Source of the DNA: Muscardinus avellanarius
Taxonomy: Eukaryota > Chordata > Mammalia > Rodentia > Gliridae
Assembly (NCBI GenBank): GCA_963383645.1
Contig: OY726560.1
Location: forward strand, 67,327,323 to 67,391,322
Length of the DNA stretch: 64,000 nucleotides
Reading direction: 5' to 3'
Shown here: in pieces, positions 43,951-54,923 of the stretch
Numbering within the stretch: the first letter of the stretch is position 1
Layout of the letters: the number at the start of each line of letters is the position of its first letter
Made by a program: the position numbers and the translations under genes
Notes under the pieces: model-generated
Databases searched by the model: none
What the model was told of the DNA's origin: nothing
Seen by the model: only the letters and a program-made list of their open reading frames with translations

Positions 43951-45825
43951 GTGTTGTTTTCTATCACCATGTGTTAAGTATCTGATGCCCTGGGATAAGA
44001 ACACCGTTTTCAGGTCACCCTTGAAATGTGTATCCTTCCAGTGGTCTAAGGAAGAGGCTTCCTCAGGCTATGGAAATCCCGAAGGTAGGATGAAGAGAGA
44101 AATTCCGATGTTTTCTGTGCTTTGCACTCTGAATCTAAATTTGAGAGGTCCACAGAGGGCTCTGGGTTGTTCCCGAGGTAGGTCCTAAAAGGGACTGAAA
44201 GGACCTCTGCTACAGAGAGCTAATGGCTAAGCAGAGGGACCTCAAATTGCACACATGCAAGTCATAATTTTCTAGCCAGCTATCCAGGGTTTTGATATTT
44301 GCCCAGTGCAGGGCAGAAAAGCCATTCTGCATTGCTAGGCAGAAAGAGATTCACTACAGGAAGTCAAGATAGAATACTCAGAAGGGCTGGACAAATGGTC
44401 TCTAGGACCACCTCTTAGAACACCACAGATCCATCCAGCTGGGAAGATGGTGCTCTACCACAGGCTGGAGGGTGGGGCCCGAAGGCCTTCACTGGCGGGC
44501 TTTTGGACACCCCGTTGTGGCTGGCTCCATGATCTGAAAGCATGCGACTGCCTCTCAGCATCCTGCAGCTAGAGGTGGGACAACAGAACACTGAAGCAGA
44601 AAAATACCTGGTTTCCATGACCCATTTGCCGGCATAAAACACCCAAGAAAGATATGGCCTGATCCTTGGTCCACCTTTCAGTATGCACTAATGCACACCA
44701 GGTCTCATCCAGAACCCCATCTGGATAGGAGTTGGGGAATGTAATTTATTTTGATGTTTATTTATTTGTTTTTAGCTTTTCAGGTTCTGCTGTTGAAGAA
44801 AGAACCGAAAATCAACGGATGTGTGCTGAGGGCCAATCAACCACATCCGACACACTGAGATTTGTGTTAGTCCATGTTTTATTTTATTTTATTAGCCTTT
44901 TGGCTAGAGGAGAGGGTTGTTTGTAAGCTCAGGTCTTTGGCCAGTGACACTGCGGAATGTAAAGGAATTTAACATCTGAGTGGGAAGGTTCAGTTGGGTG
45001 GTGACTGTCAGAAACTGTGTAGGTACAAGGATTTGACACTAGTTCTATGCTGACAAATTTTCCTGCTACTGTTTCATGGGTGTTGGAGAGAAGAGACCCC
45101 AGAGTCAGAGACTGCACCCTAATTCCACTGGGGTGATCCAAAGATCCTCTGCACATGGCGGGTTGTAGGTTCTGCCGTTCCATAAGCAAAAGCAAGCCTG
45201 CTCATTGTCTAGGGGAAATGTTACCTCACCCCTCCAGATTGTCCGCTGCAAACATAGCCCGGGAAGGGGTCTGGGTAGACAGTGCACTCTTGGCACACCC
45301 TAGAGAACAGAGACGCGTGGGGAGGTGGAGGATTGGCTCTCTTAGCCTTCCTTCCCCTTCCCACCTCACCTCCTTCTTTTCCAGCCCCAGGTGGCAGTGG
45401 GAATAATTATGGGGCCCTTTTCAGGAGAACACGATTCTTCTGGGACTAGTGTCTCATCTTGGCAGGGATTTTTCCCCCCATTACTAGCCTTGGAGTATCT
45501 GGCTTAATTCTGTTAAAGGAAGTGGCAGATTTTTTGAGGTCTGAGTGATGAGGTCTTGTCTGCTCCTCCTGGCTGCCTCCCAGACGCATCGTCCAACCAC
45601 GTGGCTCCTTTCTAGGGGAACCAGCCACCCAGGCTTCTTTGGTGTGGGAGCGACAGTGTTAAAGTAAACAGGGTTGATCATGCTACCTCTTTGGCACTTG
45701 CAGGACCCTCAGAGCACAGGCCGTTCTAACTGCACCAGCACCAGGTCTGTCCTTTTTCTTGTCTGGCTTATAATTTACTTCCAAATGTGTTTTGCTAAAG
45801 GGCAACATTTTTTTTTCTTTTTCTT
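43951..45825. other. 1.9 kb repeat-poor stretch upstream of SLCO5A1
   Basis: The longest interval here without a SINE. No ORF resembles a known protein. It could hold distal regulatory sequence, but nothing in the bases alone proves that. Confidence 0.5.
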
Positions 45826-45829
45826 TTTG

Positions 45830-46250
45830 CCACACTGGAGATTGAACCCAGGGACATTCTACTACCGACAGACTATATCCTCAGAGATTTTAAAATTTAA
45901 ATTGTTTTTATTTTTATTTTTATTTTTTTTATTTTATTTATTTATTTATTTTTGGTGGTACTGGGGTTCCTGGAAGCCCTACCGCCGGGCTACACTCCCA
46001 GACCTATTTTTTATATTTTTTTATTTGGAAACAGGGTCTCTTAAGCCAGCGAGGCTGGCTCCGAACCAGCGCGATCCTCCTGTCTCCGCCTCCCAAGTGC
46101 AGGGATTACAAGCGTGCGCCACCACGCCCGGCTTGTTTTTATTTTGAACCAGAGTATTGCTAAGTTACAGGCTGGCCTCAAACTTGTAGAACTCCTGCTT
46201 CAACCTCCCAAGTTGCTAGAATTACAGGCATGCATCTCTGTGCCTAGCTT
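45830..46250 (-). mobile_element. SINE in SINE: short form inside an older copy
   Basis: Outer ID arm 45832-45890, an A/T-rich linker, inner short form 45953-46133, outer B1 arm 46135-46248. Confidence 0.85.
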
Positions 46251-46327
46251 TGAGGGGGTTACATTAAGGATACAATATTTTTCCCCTATTTTTCCTTCTT
46301 AATACACACCTAATTCAATTATAGTAC

Positions 46328-46810
46328 AAGCTGGGCATGGTGGCACATGCTTATAGTCCCAGCATTTGGGAGGCTAAGACAGGAGGATAGTGGTTCCCAG
46401 ATAGCCTCAGCTAATTAGTGAGGCCCTTTGCAACTTAGTGAGACCCTGTTTCAAAATAAAGAAAAAAAAAATAGGGTTGGGAGGTAGAGTGCCCCTGGGT
46501 TCCATCCCTAGTAGTATGTGTGTGGAGAATGGACCCATTCTACCTCCATGTTACACTCTCAGCCTCTTTTATTTTGTTAAAGGGGTTCTTTTTTTGTCTT
46601 TTTGGAACTGGGGATCAAACCCAGAGCGCCATAACTGCAAAGCGGGCACTTTGCCACTGAGCTACATCCCAGCCCCTTCTTTTATTTTGAAACAGTGTCT
46701 TGCTAAGTTGCTGGGAGCCTCCTCAATTGCTGAGGCTGGCCTTGAACCTAAGGTCTTCTTGTCTCAGTCTCCCAAGTCCTGAGGTTACAGGTGGGTATAA
46801 TACAGTTGGC
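46328..46810. mobile_element. Sense SINE, then an antisense SINE
   Basis: 46328-46515 (+) and 46598-46808 (-). Confidence 0.8.
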
Positions 46811-47276
46811 TTCTGTATTATAGTTTAAGCTCATAAAATATTCTAGACCAAACCTCCCTGGAGCCTTCTGCAGGGAAGAAGGAAAGGCATGGGAGAGAGG
46901 GATCTTTCTTGCTTTCCCCTGCTCCACTCTCTACAGCAGTCCAACTTTAAACCTGTATAATGCCCTTGATTATTCCAAAGGCTGCCCTGCTGTCATATGA
47001 AGACCAGAAAAGAAACCATATATGTAAGTCAGAGTGACCTGAAGCATAAGCAAGACAAATTTTGAGCAGAGTTTACATTCATGCTTTCTCTCCCAGTATG
47101 TCAAACAAGAGAGGTGTCCAGTCTAGGCAGCCATATGTGTGGAGTGAGGTAAGTGGGGGGCAGAGGAACCTTATGACATGGCTCCATTTCTTCCTATTAA
47201 TCTGCAGATTAAGGCTGATGGAGGCACACCTGGCCTCTTCCAAAGTCATAGTGAACTATGCATGGAAGAGCAAAGG
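46811..47276. other. Unique stretch
   Basis: Nothing recognised. Confidence 0.45.
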
Positions 47277-47277
47277 G

Positions 47278-47487
47278 AGCCGGGAGTGGTGGTGCACACT
47301 TGTAATCGCAGCATTTGGGAGGCTGAGACAGGAGGATCACAGTTCGAGGACAGCCTCAGCTACTTAGTGAGCCCCTTTGCAACTCAGTGAGACCCTGTTT
47401 CAAAATAAAGAATAAAAAACAGGGCTAGGAGTGTAGCTCGGGGGTGAAATGCCCCTGGGTTCCATCCCCAGTACCACAAAAAAAAAA

Positions 47488-47523
<36 letters not shown>

Positions 47524-47530
47524 AAAAGAG
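47278..47530 (+). mobile_element. B1-ID SINE with (AAAG)n tail
   Basis: Sense copy 47278-47477, tail (GAAA)n to 47526. Confidence 0.9.
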
Positions 47531-48548
47531 CAAAAGGTAATGTTTCTTGCTGTACTTTTCTTTTTGTTTCTTTGTGGGCAGCTAATTGGACCTTTTAAAC
47601 TCTGCCTATAAATCATGACCTTTCTATTAGTAGCAATAAAAAAATCCATAGGTTCTTAGAGTTGCTTCAAGTTAACTATGCTAATTGACCATGAATAAAC
47701 ACAGCATGTTCCAGGGACAGGACTGGCGTTCAGGAGGGAAGCCCTCTGCTGGCACCTGACACAACAGATTGAATTTGCTATTGAGCAGCTGAGTCTGGAG
47801 ATGGGGCTGAAGTGAGAGAGGGGGACAAGGTGCAGAGAAGGAGGTACTGGGAGGCCCATCGATTCTGTTTGCAGCCCAAATAAGCTCAGAAGGATATGAG
47901 GGTACAGGAAGTGCCACTCGTCTTTGCCGGCCTCAGCCCTTATCGGCAGCAGGGGATAAAATATGATCGGTGGCAGCCGGCATCACGTTGTGTTTGTGGA
48001 AAAGCGGCCGTAGGTTTGGTGGAGATGTCAAGAGGAGGGCACAGCAGACGGGAAGGAGGAAAATGTGCTTGTCCCTTTGACCAGTCGGTCGGGCAGCTGC
48101 CAGATCAGCACTGTGTCAGCACGGCCTGCGAGCCCAGCCCCACAGTTTGCTGGTGTCTGCTGGCCTTGTTTGCTCTCTGAGCATCACTAGACATGGTGGC
48201 TGTCAGACTATGTGAGCTAGTTAACAGATCAGAGGCTCACTGAGAAGTCAGCCAGAAGGAGGAAGTAGAAATTCAGGGTTAAGAGTGCGTAGAATTTCAG
48301 AGCACGTGGGTTCGTTCTCTCTGCAGTGGCCCTGTGCCTTTACTGAGCTACTTCAACTAATTTCACCTGTTGTATCTACAGAGTCAACACACACACTGGG
48401 TCAGGCCAGGGGCTGCGAGTGGCCTTGGCATGGCAATGGCCAGCGGAGTAATGGTACTTGGGAAAACCCGTCTCCACTGGACCTGGTCCTTAGAGTTGTC
48501 ATCCCATTGGACTTCTGCCTTTTGTGCATCTGACTCTTCCTTTCTGCT

Positions 48549-48596
<48 letters not shown>

Positions 48597-49139
48597 TTTG
48601 AAACAAGGTGCACTGACCTTAAATTTGTGATCCTCCCGTCTCAGCCTCCCAAGCCCTGAGATTACTGGCGTGCACCGCTTTTGCTGCTTGTTTCCACTCT
48701 GGTACCTCCGGGCCTCGATGCCTCTTGGCCTTTGGCTTTGAGGCTGCCTCCTAAGCTGCCTCTCTGTCCAGAGTGAGCTCTCTTCAGTCTTCCCATCTTT
48801 GGGAAAGGCGGCTTTCTGGTGGGGAAGTCAGACTGTCATGGCCTCAAGCCCTGGCTCTACACAAGTTATGAAACCCTCGGTCCCTCTGCTCGTCTCCGCG
48901 ACCTCCCAGCGATTCCTCTACCTATTTACTTGGAGAGAAGTGCCCTTGTACTTTTGCTACAAGGTTTTTTGTTTCAAGCTATTTCTCCCACAAGTTTCCC
49001 TCGCATCCCTAATAATCCTATCTTGCCCATCTCTGATCCCCAGAATCTGCCGTGGTGGGGGAAGATAGGGTAGGCGTCCATGGAACAGAAATAATTTTTC
49101 TATTCCGAGTGGGCTCCCCTTCAGCTGCTTATCTTCTTC
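47531..49139. other. Promoter-proximal unique sequence
   Basis: Contains (GT)n at 48551-48595 and a B1 left-arm fragment (antisense, 48596-48678) but is otherwise free of repeats. No exon of a neighbouring gene is recognisable. Confidence 0.5.
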
Positions 49140-49456
49140 GCAAGGGGCGCGCCCTCGGGGCTCCAGGCCCCTGCCCTGGGCGGCGCGGGCGAAGGCGGCG
49201 GGGTGGCTGGCTGCCTGCGGTGGGCAGGGTGGCTGCCCGCGCGCCTGCGCCCTCTGCGGCTCCGCTCCGGGCGCGTCTCTGCGCGAGTCTGTTTGGAGAG
49301 GAGAGGCTGGGGTGCCGGCGAGGGGCAGGGCGAGGAGTTCAGCCCGAGTCGCGGGCTCCTTCGCGGACTTCCCGGCGGCCGGGCGGACGCCGCCCGGGCA
49401 GGTGGCTCCCCGCGTCCCCGCCCTCCAGGGTCCCAGGCCGAGCCCGGCGGCTCCTG

Positions 49457-49462
49457 GTGAGA
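49457..49462 (+). other. SLCO5A1: Candidate 5' splice site of a non-coding exon 1
   Basis: CTCCTG|GTGAGA is a good donor match in the upstream half of the CpG island and could pair with the acceptor at 50779, giving a first intron of about 1.3 kb. Other GT dinucleotides in the island could serve, so this is one option only. Confidence 0.3.
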
Positions 49463-49857
49463 AGCGGCGGCTCTGCCCCGGGCTGCGCGGGTGTCCGGGC
49501 GGCGCGGGCGGGGGCTGGGGCGGACGCCGGGATTCCCGGCTCTGCGCGGGCGGGCGGGCGGGATCCCCGCAGGGAAGGGGGAGCCCGGGCTCGGGGTTGG
49601 AGCTGGTCTGGCCCAGCAGCGCCCAGGGAGACGCCGGAGAGTCTCCCTTATTTTTCCTTCTTTCTTTTCGCCTCACAATAGCGCCCGGCGGATCGAAGCC
49701 CGCTGCGGCGCAGCCCGGGGGGCCCCCACCTGGCGCCCCCGCCCCCGAGGCCGGGCTGCCGGGGTCCCGCAGTCGGGGCGGGGGCTTCCCCGGGGCGCAC
49801 CTGTGCTGGGCTCTCGCTGGGCGCCGGGTCGCGCCAGCGCCTGGACACCTACACGCT

Positions 49858-49858
<1 letters not shown>

Positions 49859-49902
<44 letters not shown>

Positions 49903-49920
49903 GCGCACGCGTGCACGCAC
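49859..49920 (+). repeat. (GT)21 microsatellite plus CG/CA alternation inside the CpG island
   Basis: Twenty-one uninterrupted GT dinucleotides (49859-49900) are followed by an alternating purine-pyrimidine stretch rich in CG and CA. Such alternation can adopt Z-DNA. The length is likely polymorphic. Confidence 0.95.
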
Positions 49921-50563
49921 CCCCAGGCCCGCGCTGGCGGAGTGCGAGGGGTTAACCGCACACCTCCCCGCGGGCCGGGCGCCGGGCTCCTCGCGGGGGG
50001 ACAGCGCGCCCGCGTCTCTTTGTTTGCTTGAGGCTTCCCCCAGCCATCTGCAAAGCAAATTGGTTTTCGGTTCCTCTTGGCTCCGCGCGCAGGGACTTAG
50101 TGACCGCCGCAGCCTCGAATGCCCCCGGTATCTGTCTGTAACCGAATAGTTCTTTCGGTCAGGGGGTTATTTTTAGTGCTGGGAATGAAGAGGCGATCGC
50201 CGTGACCTTTTTTGCCGCGACCTTTGGCTTTGGATAGGTATTCGAGGGAGCGCCTTCACATCCAGCCGCGCACACGTGCCGGCGCACAAGTGTGCACGCA
50301 CATTTCTACACACGTAGTTTCCCTGCCTTCCTTTTTAAAATTGGAGCTGGGAAATGCATTGTGTGTTTGTAAAAAAAAAAAAAAAAAAGCAAACAACAAC
50401 TTTCCTTTGTTCTTTGGGGCATTTCTTTCTATTTTGAGCCATGAAGTAGGAGTACAAAAGGGTTGCAATTAGTTCACTCGAATAAAAGACGCTGCCTCTG
50501 AGTCAGAGCTGCCAGGTTGATAATTATTAACATAGACGAGCAAACGCGCTGTTTAAGGCAAAA

Positions 50564-50578
50564 GGGGCGGGGCGGGGG
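50564..50578 (+). promoter_or_regulatory. Tandem GC boxes (Sp1/KLF-type)
   Basis: The run ggggcggggcggggg contains two overlapping GGGCGG cores about 200 bases upstream of the predicted acceptor and 700 bases upstream of the start codon. It could serve a promoter close to the coding exon, or be intronic if exon 1 lies further upstream. Confidence 0.5.
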
Positions 50579-50739
50579 CAGGTCGCCGCAGACAATGGGG
50601 AGTCAGGCTCTGGCGACCGCCTGCCGCGCATTGCTGGGGCCGGGCCCGCGGCGGGCTGTGCGCTCGGCTGCGGGGTGTAGCTCTGGGGCCCCCCGGTTCC
50701 TCTGTGGTCACTGACGCTGGCCCCGGGGCGCTGGGCCGC

Positions 50740-50779
50740 CGGCAGCCGCCCTTCACCGACTGCCCTCTCTGCTTTGCAG
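50740..50779 (+). other. SLCO5A1: 3' splice site (acceptor) upstream of the SLCO5A1 coding exon
   Basis: A pyrimidine-rich run (cttcaccgactgccctctct, then gctttgcag) ends in AG at 50778-50779 and is followed by G. It is the best acceptor within 500 bases of the start codon, so the coding exon probably begins at 50780 and at least one 5' non-coding exon lies upstream. Use of the site is inferred; no transcript evidence is available here. Confidence 0.65.
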
Positions 50780-51265
50780 GTCTGCAGCTGCCGGCCCGAG
50801 TGTCGCCGCCGCAGGCGGCCAGCGGGTCGGGCGTCCGGGGGCGACCAGGCGGGATGCGGAGCGGACGGCGGCGCTGAGTGCCCCCCGCCGGGAGCGGGGC
50901 CCACGGTGTCCTGGGCCCTGGCCGAGCTGCGGCGGCGGCGGCGGGGATGCGCCCGGGACGCGCCAGGTGCCGCCGCGAGCTGCCCCCGGGAGGTGGACGT
51001 CGAGCCGGGCTCCCAGCTGGACGGCGCGGACCCTCGCCCGACGGGGCTCGCGGCGTCGGAGCCTCGGGGCCGCGCCTGCGGGCAGGATGTCCAGGGCGCC
51101 CCCCTGCTGGTAAACACGCTCCGCTGAGCGGCTCTCCATCCCCAGCCCCGGCCTCCAGGAGGTCCCACTGAGTGGGCCTGCCTTCGGCCCCTCCTGCCAC
51201 CCGGTGGATGAAAAGCGCCGGAGGCCTGGCGTGGGGTCAGCGGTCGAACCTGAATTCGAAGAGCC
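50780..51265 (+). other. SLCO5A1: Probable 5' UTR part of the SLCO5A1 coding exon
   Basis: This GC-rich sequence lies between the predicted acceptor and the start codon. It holds several upstream ATGs (for example 50946, 51085 and 51208) in weak contexts, so leaky scanning is expected. The long ORFs on both strands here are by-products of GC-rich sequence with few stops and match no protein I know. Confidence 0.6.
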
Positions 51266-51561
51266 ATGGACGAAAGCGCGGGGCCACAGCCCCCCGGGGG
51301 AGAGCCGCGGGAGGCGCGGGCCGCGGGAGGAGCGGTCCAGGAGAAGGGCGAGCCCGAGACCTGCAGGTCCAGGAGTTTGCCGGCCCTAAACAGCGCCCCC
51401 TGCCGGCCGAACCTCAGTCCCGCGGGTGTAGACGTCAAGCCGGCCGTGGACCGCAAGGATTCTTCAGGCCACCGGGAGTTGAAGGGCGGTGGGAGCCCCT
51501 TGGCCCCCAGCCCCTCGGGCCTGTCCGCTTCGGGGGGGACGGCGGGGCTCGGGGATGGTAA
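51208..51561 (+). other. Upstream ORF overlapping the SLCO5A1 start codon
   Basis: The ATG at 51208 opens 118 codons including the stop, in a frame shifted by one from the main ORF, and runs almost 300 bases past the main start. Its context is weak (T at -3, A at +4). If translated it would reduce initiation at 51266. The peptide is Arg/Gly/Pro-rich and has no recognisable domain, so a chance ORF in GC-rich DNA is the default view. Confidence 0.3.
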
Positions 51562-52181
51562 CCACAGGGCGGAGGCCAGCAAGCCTGCCTCCGGGCCCTC
51601 CACGCTGGCCGCGCTCCGGGACAGAAGGTGCCCGTCAGTGGTCCTCACCGACTCCCGCTGCTTCCTGGTTTGCATGTGCTTCCTGACCTTCATCCAGGCG
51701 CTGATGGTCTCCGGGTACCTGAGCAGCGTCATCACCACCATCGAGAGGCGCTACAGTCTGAAGAGCTCCGAGTCGGGGCTGCTGGTCAGCTGCTTTGACA
51801 TCGGGAACCTGGTGGTGGTGGTGTTCGTCAGCTACTTCGGCGGCCGGGGTCGCCGGCCGCTGTGGCTGGCGGTGGGCGGGCTGCTCATCGCCGTCGGGGC
51901 GGCGCTCTTCGCCTTACCTCACTTCATCTCGCCTCCCTACCAGATCCAAGAGCTGAACGCCTCGGCGTCCGACGACGCCCTGTGCCAGAGCGGCAACTCC
52001 ACCGCGGCCCTGGAGCCCGCCTCCTGTGCCAAGGACTCGGGGGGAAATAACCACTGGGTCTACGTGGCTTTATTCATTTGCGCACAGATTCTCATCGGAA
52101 TGGGCTCCACACCTATTTACACCCTGGGACCAACCTACTTAGACGACAATGTCAAGAAAGAAAATGCATCTTTGTACTTGG
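51266..52181 (+). CDS. SLCO5A1: SLCO5A1 first coding exon (organic anion transporter family member 5A1), N-terminal 305 codons
   Basis: The translation matches the N-terminal third of SLCO5A1, a multi-pass plasma-membrane or vesicular protein of the OATP/SLCO family whose substrates are poorly defined. Residues 1 to about 125 are a Pro/Ser/Gly-rich cytoplasmic tail that differs in detail from what I recall of the human protein. From [14 protein letters not shown] (about 127-140) it is nearly invariant. Predicted membrane segments lie near residues 131-151, 171-190, 199-219 and 265-289. The loop between the third and fourth carries N-glycosylation sequons at N231 (NAS) and N244 (NST) plus cysteines. 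The motif GPTYLDD is at 288-294. The start has a strong Kozak context (G at -3, G at +4). The exon ends after one base of codon 306, so the intron is phase 1; in the known protein the next residues are AIMY. The frame stays open to 52282, but that is intron. The remaining roughly 540 codons lie beyond the window. Confidence 0.95.
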
Positions 52182-52187
52182 GTAAGG
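52182..52187 (+). other. SLCO5A1: 5' splice site after the SLCO5A1 first coding exon
   Basis: The sequence ...ACTTGG|GTAAGG is close to the consensus donor. It falls exactly where the protein would otherwise stop resembling SLCO5A1: after the donor the frame encodes unrelated residues (GKAFWFSG). One base of the split codon (G) stays in this exon. Confidence 0.9.
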
Positions 52188-52394
52188 CTTTCTGGTTCTC
52201 TGGCGCGAGCGCAACTTACACAGAAACTTTCCTTCCAATCATCAGGGGGAAACGTGCTCTTTCCCATATCCAAGTGTATTAAGCGTTAAGATTCACTTTT
52301 ACGTTTCTAGCCTTTGGTGTCTCTGCTTTCGGCGCGGAGGAGAAGCGCTTACTTGGGAATCCAGACACTTGGCATTTGTCTTTTCTGGAGTAAT

Positions 52395-52409
52395 TACCCT
52401 AACCCTAAC
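52395..52409 (-). repeat. Short telomere-like motif
   Basis: taccctaaccctaac: two and a half CCCTAA units in the intron, 214 bases after the donor. Confidence 0.9.
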
Positions 52410-52552
52410 TTGTAACTCTGGGATGGCACTTCTCTTTCTTGGTCCCTAACTTTGGAAAAGTTCTGATTTGTCGAGTTTATCTTCCAATCGCTGTCCTTTT
52501 TAGAAGAGCCCAGGAAGGAAGTAACTATTGTGTAAAGCTGTTCAATTTTTTT

Positions 52553-52746
52553 TTTAACTTGATATTAAACCCAGGAACATTCTACCTCTGGACTACACCC
52601 CCAGCCCATTTTATTTTTTATTTTGAAACAGGGTCTCACTTAATTGTAGAGGGCCTCACTAAGTAGCTGAGGCTGACCCCGAACCTAAGATACTTCTGTC
52701 TCAGTCTCTCAAGTACTGGGGTTGCAAGCATGCACCACCACACCGG
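52553..52746 (-). mobile_element. B1-ID SINE
   Basis: Antisense copy, ID box ttaaacccaggaacattcta to accaccacaccgg. Confidence 0.8.
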
Positions 52747-52919
52747 TATGTATAAAGTTCTGAATTACTTATTGTTTTTTTTAATCAACTGTTTGATCTT
52801 GTTCTAGTTTCCAACAGAAGACATGACAGGGTAGGCTAGACTACATAAAGCATACTTTATTGCCCCTACACTTGTATTCCTTACTGATCACAGCCATGGC
52901 TATCAAAAAATATCAACAA

Positions 52920-53315
52920 GCTGGGCATGGTGGCCCATACTTTGTAATCCCAGCATTTGGGAGGCTGAGACAGGAGGATTGCAGGTTCGTGGCCAACCTC
53001 AGCTACTTAGTGAGGCCGTACATAACTTAGTGAGACCCTGATTCAAAATAAAGAATAAAAAATAGGGCTGGGGGTATAGCTTGGAGGTAGAATTCCCCTG
53101 GGTTCAATCCCCAGTACTGCAAAATACATACATACATACATACATACATACATACATGGCTGGGGTGTAACTTGTAGGTAGACTGCCCCTGGGCTCAATG
53201 TCCCCATTCCCCCCAAAAGGGAGTTAGGGATATAGCTCAGAGGTAGAATGGCCTAGGTTCAATCCCCAGCACCACAAAAATAAATAAATAAATAAGTAAA
53301 TAAATAAATAATATT
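52920..53315 (+). mobile_element. SINE and two extra ID units
   Basis: Full sense copy 52921-53120 with (CATA)n tail to 53156; diverged ID unit 53158-53212; ID unit 53218-53276 with (AAAT)n tail. Confidence 0.8.
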
Positions 53316-53595
53316 TTAAAATAAGAAACGCCAACAAAAAAGCTGCAATTTCATATGACTAGGTTATCTTCATGCGGAGACATGATCACAAGTTGCATGA
53401 TCACAGGTTGTAAGATTTATTCAAAGTGATTTTTTATTGTGAGTTGAAGACTTTCAAGATACTAACTTGGGGGAAGGATTTATTACCATCTTCTGAAGAG
53501 CAGAGGCTTTGGGATGGGTGTGTTGACTGTGTACATCAGCTCCAGTGGACAGGGGTGCTTGGGTTAAGGATAGGGTGCTCATGTAAGACCAGCAA

Positions 53596-53610
53596 GTTAG
53601 GGTTAGGGTT
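53596..53610 (+). repeat. Short telomere-like motif
   Basis: gttagggttagggtt, the same motif as at 52395 but on the opposite strand. Confidence 0.9.
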
Positions 53611-53704
53611 CATTTACTTCCTAGAAATAGGTCTATGGCCCTGTTTTTTCTACTGGAGTCCAACTAAACCAAATTAAAGAATTTTAATTTCTTAAAAAAA
53701 TTAG

Positions 53705-54575
53705 AATGAAGCTAGGCATGGTGGTGCATGCCTGTAATCTCAGTACTTATTTTTATGATTAAATACAAGAGAAAGAAATGTCCGTTCCGGGCAGAGAGGA
53801 ACAGTTTTCTTATTATCTTGCTTCCATGTCTTCTAACACTATAATATTTTCAAATGCACAGAAATATTGAAACAATAGTATAATGAGTATATTTCTACCA
53901 CCTAGATTTGTTTGTTTGTTTGCTTGTTTGTGGTACTGTGGATGGAAACCAAGGGTTTTCTACCTCTGTAGCCTCAGCCCTATTTTATTTTTAATTTGAA
54001 ACAAGATTGTGTTAAGTTGCTGGGGCTGGCCTTGAACCTGTCATCCTCCTGTCTCAGCCTCCCAAGTACTGGAATTATAGGTATGCTCTACAGTGCCAGG
54101 TCCACCACCTAGATTTAATAGCTGTTCATTTTGTTATTTTTACTTTATTAACCTATATGTCTCTCTATATATGCATAGGAATATATTTTGGGGCAACAGG
54201 CATGGTGGCACATGCCTATACTGCCAGTTCTTGGGAGGGTAAGACAGGAGGATAGCAGGTTTGAAGCCAGAGTGTGTAACTTAGGAAGACCCTGTTTCAA
54301 AATAAAAGATAATTATAAAAAAGATCTGGGGAGGATGTAGCTTGTAGGTAGAGCACTCTGGGTTCAATCCTCAGTAACATATATACATACAGATGCACAC
54401 AATATATATTTTCTTGGGGTGGAATGTAAACTCTTTTAAAGTAGTTGCTGACTTCACTAACCTTCAACATGCACCTTTTAAAAGGACATTCTGAGGTCTG
54501 AGGGTGTAGCTCAGGGGTAGAGTGCTGCCCCACAGGTGAGGCTCTGGCTTTGATTTCTAGCAAAATTATCCCAAG
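53705..54575. mobile_element. SINE fragment (+), SINE (-), SINE (+) and ID (+)
   Basis: 53709-53748 left-arm stub; 53925-54102 (-); 54195-54380 (+); free ID unit 54497-54560 (gtgtagctcaggggtagagt). Confidence 0.75.
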
Positions 54576-54923
54576 AGAGTTAACATCATCAATTATCCAG
54601 TCCAAATGAAAATTTCCTTGATTGTTCCTCCAAAGTCTTTTATAATTATTTTTAAACCAGGACCCAATCAAGGCTTACTCATACATTCCGTTTGGCTATT
54701 CATTGTTACAGACTTTTATATCCAGAATCGTGCCCCAGCTTTTTTTCCTCTTTGCTTTTCTTATGATATAGACTTGTTGAAAGGACAAGGCTAGTTGCTT
54801 AGGAGAATGTTCTGCTTTCTAGATCTGTGTGACGAATCCTCGTGGTGTGGTTTACCTTGTTCTCCCGGTCCCTGAACTTCCTCTGTGCTGGTAGTTTAGT
54901 GTAAAGGCCTGATTAAATTCTGG

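Larger units (their letters stand above)
49140..52060 (+). promoter_or_regulatory. SLCO5A1: CpG island and promoter region of SLCO5A1
   Basis: Base composition changes sharply near 49140 from AT-rich repeats to very GC-rich, CpG-dense sequence that continues to about 52060, covering the upstream region, the probable 5' UTR and most of the coding exon. It contains no SINE, in contrast with both flanks. A (GGGC)4 run is at 49546-49561 and GC boxes at 50564-50578. I see no convincing TATA box at a fixed distance, as is usual for CpG-island promoters. The transcription start cannot be placed from sequence alone. Confidence 0.85.

Noticed and set aside
1..49139. Search for PRDM14, the expected upstream neighbour of SLCO5A1 in mammals
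   Set aside because: No SET-domain or zinc-finger coding sequence is visible on either strand; the neighbour must lie beyond the window.
48957..50058. Long ORFs on both strands in the CpG island (for example 334 codons at 48957-49961 minus, 239 codons at 49312-50031 plus)
   Set aside because: They are GC-rich frames with few stops, run through the (GT)n tract as CV or TH repeats, have no conserved domain and overlap one another in several frames.
50527..51741. 404-codon minus-strand ORF opposite the SLCO5A1 exon
   Set aside because: It is the antisense shadow of a GC-rich coding exon and 5' UTR; composition is Pro/Ala/Arg/Gly with no domain, and the plus-strand frame is the recognisable protein.
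52182..52282. Extension of the SLCO5A1 frame for 33 codons into the intron
   Set aside because: A good GT donor lies exactly at the end of similarity. The extension would exist only with intron retention.
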